Source of the DNA: Legionellales bacterium
Lineage (GTDB): Bacteria > Pseudomonadota > Gammaproteobacteria > WLWR01
NCBI GenBank assembly: GCA_012103495.1
Contig: WLWR01000122.1
Coordinates: 1-5,453 of the forward strand
Reading direction: 5' to 3'
Length of the DNA: 5,453 nt
The position numbers were made by a program, and so were the translations under genes. The notes beneath the pieces are model-generated. The model searched no databases. It saw only the letters and a program-made list of their open reading frames with translations, and was not told the DNA's origin. This document shows positions 1 through 5,453 of the stretch, one piece after another (position 1 is the stretch's first letter; every line of letters starts with the position of its first letter).

Positions 1-37
1 CAATTTTAATTTACGATACTGTCAAGTATGTCATAAA

Positions 38-46
38 AAGGAGAAT
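38..46 (+). promoter_or_regulatory. Ribosome binding site for the large left-hand gene
   Basis: The purine run aaggag at 38-43 closely matches the Shine-Dalgarno consensus and leaves nine bases before the ATG at 53. This supports ATG 53 as the true start rather than a later in-frame methionine. Only 52 bases lie upstream of the gene in the window, so the promoter is probably only partly visible or outside it. Confidence 0.85.
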
Positions 47-52
47 AATATT

Positions 53-3000
53 ATGCCTAAATTGAATCCAACAAATTCTTTTAGTATTGTTACTGAACAA
101 GTTGCTGAAAAATTAGACGACGCGCTAAAGATATTTATTGTTCAATATGCTGCTCATGTTCAAACCGGTTTGGATAGAGAAAAATTCAAACCATTTTTTA
201 AAAGCGAAGGTGCTTCGCTTGGGGATGCTGCAAGTGCTGCGGTAGAAATGGTAAGTGGCTTTGGTGTCAGTGCGCTACCGGGTTTAACCAATGCGATTCG
301 AACAACGCTCGGCAAGCCGCAAGCAAAGGTTAACCTTGCTGTGCAAATGATGCTTGATAAGAATTTAACTACGAGTATTCACATGGCAGGATTTGAGTTA
401 GCGACCAAATTTACTGTTTTGATCATGAGTCAGACCCAGGATGCTGATAAGTTGGCAAGAATCTTTGCACAAAGAACTCTGAAAAATTATGATTTTTCGA
501 AGACAGGAATAGATAGCGACAGGCTAATAGAGGCCGCACTTCATGAAAACCATGGCCTGCAACGGTTTCCTGGCTTTTTTCCAGATCGTCAGCGTTGGTG
601 CCCTCCTACAAGTTTGAACGGCATGTTAAGAGATAGAGTAAGAGTAGTAGCTAAGCCTACAAATGAGGTATACGTTAGATTGCCAGCAGGTTGTTTTAAT
701 GGTAGCAAAAACGCAGTGGCAGTCGCGAAACAGCGTAACGCTATAGAACAGGTGACGCGGGAGGCGGTGAATGTATCAGCTGACTCCCCCTGGACGAAAT
801 TAGGAGCAAATAATGCTGCTAATGACAACAATGAGGAAATTACTCTTGTTGAACTAAGCGATATTGAGGGAATTATTCTTGTTGGACCAAGCGATATTAA
901 AGCCTATCAAGAGGAGGTTGATAATTCAGAGAAAAATTTTAAGCAGTGGTTAAACTCTTCAGCGACAGAAAAGACTCAGATTGTATTTCAAGGTCAGTTA
1001 GATGGGGTTAATTTAACCGAGCGTCGCTACGAGGGAATGATTGTGATGGGAGCAGAGCTTAAAAATTGCACCATAGGCGATCGACTCATTGGTTTAAATT
1101 CAACTTTCCAAAACACAACGTTCCAACATCAACAGGACGATGAACAAAAATCAGAATCACAACAAAGATTATTCGAAGAAAGTGTTTGGCATTTTGAAGG
1201 TTGCGAGTTTGAAGACTGTTCTTTTAAAGACTGTTTGGTAAGAGAGGACAAACAATTTGTCAATTGTCAGAGCGATCAACCTACAGCAATGGCAATAGAT
1301 AATCGTAGTGGGAATAAACTGATGCAGGAGCTTCTCTTATCGGCGCAAGAACAGATACGATCCACTACTAAAAAGGCTTGTGAAGTGACGCTTCCTGCAT
1401 CAAAATCTTTTCTTTCTGAACTCAAGTACAGGCCAAAAGAATCTAATGGTAAGCTAGAACATTCAGTTGACTGGGAAGTGTCAAATGAGCCAAAATCGTG
1501 GGTTGTGTTTGGAGATAAAGAGCAAACCATTGAGCAAACGCTTGCTTATGCGGCTCTGCAATTGAGTTCGGACTCATATGAGTATGCAATTCAATTAAAT
1601 GCACAGAATTTTTCTTTTCTAATTTCCGACATAGTGATGATTGCCCAAAAATTTGGTATGGAGTTAGGTCGAAGTCCACAAGAGGATGTTTTAGAAACAT
1701 TTTTTTCGCAATTAAGAAACTTGAAAGTAAATATTGTATTTGTATTATTTAATCTTAAAGCTGATGATAACGACGAACTAGTGAATGCTTTTCTCCAACA
1801 TATCCACAAGAAATTTCTTTGTGTGATTGGTTCTCCAAGAAAGGAAGCACATCAATTGAATGATTATTGGGAGGAACTTTCACCATTACTCAGCCAACAA
1901 GCCACTGAGACAAGCCAAGAGACTGATGCAAAATCATCAACGCCACTTAATAACGTGACCGCCATTTATGCTTTACTCGATTGTGAGATCATCCCAGATT
2001 CATTAAAGAGTCAAGAGCAAAAAGAGGATGATGACTTCATCATTGAAGATTATACCCAGCTGCGCAATGAGTTTATTCAGGAAGGGAAAGGCAAAATATT
2101 ATTAACTGCAATCAGTACATTGCTTGAAAAATTCCTCACAACAGATGTGTTTGCTACCAACAGTACCGCACATGAGGTTATGGCAAAAAATGCCGCAATC
2201 CTACCAACCTTGGTAATTTTCTTAGAAAATGTGTCCAGGTTACTGGACACACAAAGTACGAGAAATTTATTGGAGACGATGACAGGTCAACAACTGTTGG
2301 AAATTAGGCAACAGTTGGCTATGCTTCATACTCGCGTCAGTCATAACACTATGCAACGAGGCTGGTTTGCAGATGCTCAAGCACATATCAATAAAGCAAT
2401 GATGTGGTGGAAGGGTGCCGAACCTACAAAAAACTCATCTTGGGAAGTCCAAAGTTGGCGAGTAAAAACGACACGTTATTCAGCAAGGTTACCTTGGCTT
2501 GCTGGAGAGGTGAATTTGAATAGTGCTAACAAAGAAATGCAAGATGCTATTACTGCTTGGTTGCTATTAGTTCCTAATAGCAAAGACGAAGAGAAAGAAC
2601 ATGACTTACATGTGTGTATTTTCTATCAAGATTTGGTTGGAATTTTATTACAGCAAGCAACCACTGCGGACACTGAAGTTCTACGAACTGATTACTTAAA
2701 TCAAGCCGAAGGAATATTAGGCAATGAGATTGGGTCTAGATTGGAGAATTTTAATATTTTTGGCAAATACAAACACTATACCAACCTTGCTCGTCTGGCT
2801 TGGTTGCGAGCTAACGATGCAGAAGTTCCTGCACCGTTGATATCTGCAGCACAACAGCATTTTTCCAAGGCACAAAATTGTAAGGTTGAAGCTGATGGGC
2901 CTAAAGGAAAAGGGAAACGAGATACATTGGGACTTTATCGTTTATGCGGTCAATTTTATATGGAACAAGCGGTCAATAAACAATCGGAATTGCAAACCCA

Positions 3001-3481
3001 AAAAAGTTACTTGATACAACAAGCTATTGAATCATATGAAAAAGCACATGCGAATGCTTGTGCCTTTGTCGGTGGTGAGCGACATCCGATTCGTTTTGAG
3101 GTTACTTTCGCACTTGCTGAAGCATCATTTCTTCAAATTGAAGCTTATCTAGCAGCAGAAGTTAATGCTGCCCCCATTGTGAGAATGCTTTTTGATCTCC
3201 AAAAGCAAGTTGAAACGTTAATGGGCGAATGTGATGAAATGTTAAACCCATCAAAAAGAGAAGTTGATGCTGCCAAGTCGCAACAAAGAACACTTAAACT
3301 TTCCACTGATATGGAAAATCGATTTGAGATTTTCAACCAGAAGTTTAAGGAGCATAGCAGTGTCATCAAAAATCCTCTTTCACAAGCAATGCAAGAAATC
3401 CGTTCTGGCGGTGATAATGATGAAAAACCTGCTGAGCCTGATGGCGAAGAAAGGCCGAGCAGTTTTACTATGAGTCCATAA
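53..3481 (+). CDS. Large multidomain protein: helical N-terminus, pentapeptide repeats, degenerate NB-ARC-like domain, TPR-like C-terminus
   Basis: This is a complete 1142-residue protein of unknown function; I recognise no named homologue. Residues 1-250 are mostly helical with an Ala/Gly-rich weakly charged stretch at 56-80. Residues 263-284 are an 11-residue tandem duplication. Residues 311-405 are pentapeptide repeats: hydrophobic residues recur every five positions (V311, L316, L321, Y326, V331, L336, I341, I346, then F352, F357, and F381, F386, F391, V396), with Cys or Ala often two places earlier. Residues 481-612 resemble an NB-ARC/STAND NTPase (WVVFG, QTLAYAA, YEYAIQLNA, IVFVLFNL, CVIGSPR), but there is no GxxxxGK[ST] Walker A motif and the Walker B acidic pair is absent. 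From about 716 (ILPTLVIFLENV) to 1030 it reads as a TPR-like solenoid, clearest at 769-787 and 985-1030. The tail (1118-1142) is acidic and disordered. No signal peptide or clear membrane span is seen, so it is probably cytoplasmic or secreted without a Sec signal. It could be a STAND-like sensor, a scaffold or a secreted effector; the domain calls are by eye. Confidence 0.88.
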   Translation: MPKLNPTNSFSIVTEQVAEKLDDALKIFIVQYAAHVQTGLDREKFKPFFKSEGASLGDAASAAVEMVSGFGVSALPGLTNAIRTTLGKPQAKVNLAVQMMLDKNLTTSIHMAGFELATKFTVLIMSQTQDADKLARIFAQRTLKNYDFSKTGIDSDRLIEAALHENHGLQRFPGFFPDRQRWCPPTSLNGMLRDRVRVVAKPTNEVYVRLPAGCFNGSKNAVAVAKQRNAIEQVTREAVNVSADSPWTKLGANNAANDNNEEITLVELSDIEGIILVGPSDIKAYQEEVDNSEKNFKQWLNSSATEKTQIVFQGQLDGVNLTERRYEGMIVMGAELKNCTIGDRLIGLNSTFQNTTFQHQQDDEQKSESQQRLFEESVWHFEGCEFEDCSFKDCLVREDKQFVNCQSDQPTAMAIDNRSGNKLMQELLLSAQEQIRSTTKKACEVTLPASKSFLSELKYRPKESNGKLEHSVDWEVSNEPKSWVVFGDKEQTIEQTLAYAALQLSSDSYEYAIQLNAQNFSFLISDIVMIAQKFGMELGRSPQEDVLETFFSQLRNLKVNIVFVLFNLKADDNDELVNAFLQHIHKKFLCVIGSPRKEAHQLNDYWEELSPLLSQQATETSQETDAKSSTPLNNVTAIYALLDCEIIPDSLKSQEQKEDDDFIIEDYTQLRNEFIQEGKGKILLTAISTLLEKFLTTDVFATNSTAHEVMAKNAAILPTLVIFLENVSRLLDTQSTRNLLETMTGQQLLEIRQQLAMLHTRVSHNTMQRGWFADAQAHINKAMMWWKGAEPTKNSSWEVQSWRVKTTRYSARLPWLAGEVNLNSANKEMQDAITAWLLLVPNSKDEEKEHDLHVCIFYQDLVGILLQQATTADTEVLRTDYLNQAEGILGNEIGSRLENFNIFGKYKHYTNLARLAWLRANDAEVPAPLISAAQQHFSKAQNCKVEADGPKGKGKRDTLGLYRLCGQFYMEQAVNKQSELQTQKSYLIQQAIESYEKAHANACAFVGGERHPIRFEVTFALAEASFLQIEAYLAAEVNAAPIVRMLFDLQKQVETLMGECDEMLNPSKREVDAAKSQQRTLKLSTDMENRFEIFNQKFKEHSSVIKNPLSQAMQEIRSGGDNDEKPAEPDGEERPSSFTMSP
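838..903 (+). repeat. In-gene tandem duplication, two 33-bp copies
   Basis: Bases 838-870 and 871-903 are adjacent copies matching at 27 of 33 positions, and at 25 of the first 28. They encode ITLVELSDIEG (residues 263-273) followed by IILVGPSDIKA (274-284). The unit is exactly 11 codons, so the reading frame is kept. It sits in the linker between the N-terminal helical region and the pentapeptide repeats. The divergence means it is not a fresh slippage event. Confidence 0.8.
2230..2251. repeat. Perfect 9-bp inverted repeat inside the large gene
   Basis: tgtgtccag (2230-2238) and ctggacaca (2243-2251) are exact reverse complements around a four-base spacer gtta. It codes for part of NVSRLLDTQ at the start of the helical solenoid. 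A second inverted repeat, caactgttg/caacagttg, lies nearby at 2291-2317. Both could form mRNA hairpins, but chance occurrence in a 3.4-kb gene is plausible. Confidence 0.4.
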
Positions 3482-3496
3482 AATATCACCGGTTCA

Positions 3497-3528
3497 TCCC
3501 TAATCTGAATCCACTGTCAGATTAGGGA
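3497..3528. terminator. Perfect 12-bp hairpin downstream of the large gene (possible terminator)
   Basis: tccctaatctga (3497-3508) and tcagattaggga (3517-3528) pair perfectly around an eight-base loop. The hairpin begins 15 bases after the TAA at 3479-3481, a typical place for an end-of-gene structure. No T-tract follows on either strand, so it is not a canonical intrinsic terminator. It may stabilise the mRNA 3' end, act in factor-dependent termination, or be a palindromic end of a small mobile element. The arm sequence recurs at 3697-3706. Confidence 0.5.
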
Positions 3529-3706
3529 GATACAGCGAAGCAATCCATTTTGGAGACTATAAATCGTTAATTACAATCGACCATCTATCTAAAGCCATTG
3601 ACAAATGTGTTCAGAGATTAGAAATACCTTATCGATTGTTTCTTTAGCAGAATATTAGGACGTGTTGACCATTCTACTCTGAGGAGTGTCAACACGCCCT
3701 AATCTG
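3498..3706. mobile_element. Possible remnant of a small mobile element between the convergent genes
   Basis: The decamer cagattaggg occurs at 3518-3527, and its complement ccctaatctg occurs at 3498-3507 and at 3697-3706. Bases 3518-3706 therefore have 10-bp terminal inverted repeats and are 189 bases long, in the size range of a MITE or deletion remnant of an insertion sequence. I see no clear target-site duplication and no recognisable transposase. A frame open from 3504 to the TAG at 3645-3647 (47 codons) lacks an ATG and resembles nothing I know. The alternative is that this is simply two terminator-like hairpins of related sequence. Confidence 0.25.
3654..3703 (-). terminator. 16-bp inverted repeat just after the helicase stop codon (possible terminator)
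   Basis: Left arm attaggacgtgttgac (3654-3669) and right arm gtcaacacgccctaat (3688-3703) are reverse complements except at one position (A3660 against C3697). In RNA from the minus strand this becomes a G-U wobble, so the stem is fully paired there, whereas plus-strand RNA has an A-C mismatch. That favours a role in the helicase transcript, whose stop codon (3714-3712) ends eight bases before the stem. The 18-base loop holds a smaller stem, actc (3676-3679) with gagt (3684-3687). No T-tract follows. An insertion-sequence end is the main alternative. Confidence 0.5.
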
Positions 3707-3711
3707 TACCG

Positions 3712-5453
3712 TTATACATGGCCTGAATTTGACTCATATGCCCAGGTGGTCCACCCAGCCCATTGTGGAAAATACAAAGCACAGTGAATCTGCGGTGTTG
3801 TTTCCGTCAATCCGGCAATGATGGCTGCATAAGTATTCAATTGATCTTGATGTTGTTGTCGTTGTTGCTGTAAGAATGCATCCAAATCCTGTGGCAAACT
3901 TTCCACTGTTTTGTAATCAATGATCCAACGAATACCTTGCTCATCAACAAACGTGCGATCAATTACAATGGATCGATATTGGCCATCCAGCCACCCGGTG
4001 AGAGCGTATTCATTTTCAATCGATTGATGTGTGCTGGATAAAATCCATTGTCCTTGCGGATCATTCAAACAAGTGATCAATGCTTGCAAAATGGTTTGTA
4101 TATTTGAATCCATACCGCACACAGGCACGCCCAAAATTTGCAAACGTGTTTGCCAAGTGGGAATTAAGCTAGGCAATTGCTCTATGGAGAGTGGATGTTT
4201 GGCGAGCGCTAATAATTGTTCATGAATCACGGTTCCGACATAACGAGCAGGCTGCACCAATTGATTGACCAAGTTCACCGGCGTGTACGAGGGTTCGGCT
4301 GATGGCATGACCATAATAGGATAAGCATCCAATGGCAAGCGTCGATGAATGGGTAGGCAAACACTCTCAGATAATGGTGGCGCAATGATTGGATGAGTTG
4401 ATACAGCCTGTTCAAACAATGATGCCACCGTCGGCCAAATGTGATGCAGCAAACTGGAAGTAGGTGGTGACTTTAGATCGTTTTGGTCATCTACAGTGAC
4501 TTGAGCCAATAAATGCAATTGTTGTTTGGCACGGGTAGTTGCCACATACAAAAGACGAACAGCTTCATAAGTTTCTTTGCGTTTTTCTTGATACTTCAAA
4601 TAATCGACAATGGGATCTTGCTGTGCATCACTGGCTTTAAGCGGTGCTAAAATCAAATCACTGGCGCCTTGTGCCCGTGTACGTTCGGCCCACATCAACA
4701 ATGCCGATGGATGGTTGGCAACCGCTTGATCCAAATGGGGTAGAAAAACAATGTCAAATTCCAAGCCCTTGGCTTTGTGCATGGTCATAATGTGTACGTT
4801 GGCGGTTGCCGGGGCGGTGGCTGCGGCAAACAATGCTGCCAATTCCATTTCAAATTGAGTTACATCATCCAAATCACCACCAATTTCCACTTGATGCAAT
4901 AAGTCAAAAAATGTTTGTGCGTCTTCAAGTTGATTGGCGCAGGTTAAACAAGCCATACCGCCCAATGCTTGCCAAGTGTTGCGTACCCAATCAGCCAATG
5001 GCTGGCGCTGACGTTGGGTGAAGGCGTGTTTGATCACTTGGCTCATGTGATACACTCGCGCGGCCCCAGCAGACGATAAAGCGGTGATCAATTCGGCAGT
5101 GTCTAAAACGGCTGGTACGCATTCGTGAATGGCTCGATCGCCAATCACTAATAAATCAGCCAACGCCAATCCGCACCAAGGCGCACGCAACACACTTAAC
5201 CACGCCAGCCGATCTTGTGGTGACAACAACCCGCGGGTTAAGCTCCACAAATCCATAATTATTGGACGATCCTGCAGTTGATCCAAATCAACCCCATGGT
5301 ATGCAATGTTGGCTGCGCGCAATGCTGGTAAAATATCCAATAAATGATTGCGAGATTGCACTAAAATGGCGATGGATGCCTGCGGTTGTTTGCGTTGGAT
5401 CGTTTGAATCCAGTCAACAAGATAAACGGCTTGTTCATTGCGTTGCGTACTTG
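3712..5453 (-). CDS. UvrD/RecB-family helicase with C-terminal PD-(D/E)XK nuclease (AddA/RecB-like), N-terminus beyond the window
   Basis: The visible part is the last 579 residues, numbered here from the window edge; the reading frame is open through base 5453. Proteins of this kind are usually about 1000-1200 residues, so roughly half is missing, including Walker A and B. The visible helicase half begins with a domain 2 signature (AILVQSRNHLLDILPALR), followed by motif V (TMHKAKGLEFDIVFLPHLD, coding bases 4729-4785) and motif VI (RLLYVATTRAKQQL, near 4515-4557). The C-terminal nuclease has a full RecB-family set: His in GTVIHE (residue 410), D498 in VIDRTF, D512-Y-K514 in IIDYKT, and QLNTY (Q537, Y541). 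All look intact, so both activities are probably functional. The family unwinds and resects double-strand DNA ends for recombination repair and can degrade linear foreign DNA. A partner nuclease subunit (AddB-like) is often encoded next to such genes; it would lie beyond the right edge. The stop codon is TAA at 3714-3712. The GTG at 5361 is an internal valine, not a start. Confidence 0.92.
   Translation of the reverse strand, partial: STQRNEQAVYLVDWIQTIQRKQPQASIAILVQSRNHLLDILPALRAANIAYHGVDLDQLQDRPIIMDLWSLTRGLLSPQDRLAWLSVLRAPWCGLALADLLVIGDRAIHECVPAVLDTAELITALSSAGAARVYHMSQVIKHAFTQRQRQPLADWVRNTWQALGGMACLTCANQLEDAQTFFDLLHQVEIGGDLDDVTQFEMELAALFAAATAPATANVHIMTMHKAKGLEFDIVFLPHLDQAVANHPSALLMWAERTRAQGASDLILAPLKASDAQQDPIVDYLKYQEKRKETYEAVRLLYVATTRAKQQLHLLAQVTVDDQNDLKSPPTSSLLHHIWPTVASLFEQAVSTHPIIAPPLSESVCLPIHRRLPLDAYPIMVMPSAEPSYTPVNLVNQLVQPARYVGTVIHEQLLALAKHPLSIEQLPSLIPTWQTRLQILGVPVCGMDSNIQTILQALITCLNDPQGQWILSSTHQSIENEYALTGWLDGQYRSIVIDRTFVDEQGIRWIIDYKTVESLPQDLDAFLQQQRQQHQDQLNTYAAIIAGLTETTPQIHCALYFPQWAGWTTWAYESNSGHV

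Noticed and set aside
15..30. Operator-like dyad atact-gtca-agtat
   Set aside because: The arms are only five bases, too short to distinguish from chance in AT-rich DNA.
11..39. Promoter with tttacg as -35 and taaaaa as -10
   Set aside because: The -10 would overlap the ribosome binding site, placing the transcript start after it. A gatact at 15-20 is a weaker -10 candidate, but its -35 would lie at or before the window edge.
589..1809. Open frames antisense to the large gene
   Set aside because: They overlap a well-supported gene with domain structure, have no recognisable products, and look like chance open frames.
3504..3647. Open frame of 47 codons between the two genes (ends IPYRLFL, stop TAG)
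   Set aside because: It has no ATG and no ribosome binding site, begins inside a hairpin, and resembles no protein I know. Noted only as possible debris of a mobile element.
5359..5361. GTG as a start codon for a 549-residue helicase protein
   Set aside because: The frame stays open upstream to the window edge, and the upstream residues join it to give AILVQSRNHL, a normal helicase domain 2 sequence. The GTG is an internal valine.
1..5453. tRNA, rRNA, CRISPR array or complete insertion sequence
   Set aside because: No cloverleaf, regularly spaced repeats, ribosomal RNA stretch or transposase was seen on either strand.

Overview
The window holds two convergent protein genes separated by about 230 bases of non-coding DNA containing two inverted repeats. 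It suggests a bacterium, probably a gammaproteobacterium: the right-hand gene is a RecB/AddA-type helicase-nuclease of the kind annotated there as 'UvrD-helicase domain-containing protein'. The left gene is a large multidomain protein with eukaryote-like solenoid domains and a glutamate-rich, disordered C-terminus. That combination would fit a host-associated lineage such as Legionellales, but nothing in the window proves this assignment.

Left part (53-3481, + strand): one complete gene for a 1142-residue protein, preceded by a good ribosome binding site. I do not recognise it as a named protein. Read in order it has a helical N-terminal region, a short tandem duplication, a pentapeptide-repeat beta-helix, a segment that looks like an NB-ARC/STAND nucleotide-binding domain with both Walker motifs lost, a TPR-like helical solenoid, and an acidic tail. 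The layout resembles NLR-like STAND proteins (N-terminal effector, central NTPase, C-terminal sensor repeats), but the NTPase looks dead. It is the main candidate for undescribed biology here.

Middle (3482-3711): no convincing gene. A perfect 12-bp hairpin lies just after the left gene and a 16-bp inverted repeat lies just after the right gene. Both carry the decamer ccctaatctg or its complement. They may serve as end-of-gene structures for the convergent pair, or they may be the ends of a small degenerate mobile element. Neither has a T-tract.

Right part (3712-5453, - strand): the C-terminal 579 residues of a superfamily I helicase fused to a RecB-family nuclease, used in processing of double-strand DNA breaks. 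Its N-terminus, with the ATP-binding motifs, lies beyond the right edge.

The two genes differ visibly in base composition: lines counted by hand run about 28-42% GC in the left gene and about 40-60% in the right. They are convergent, so they are not an operon, and no functional link between them is implied. The left gene looks like an accessory gene next to a housekeeping repair gene.
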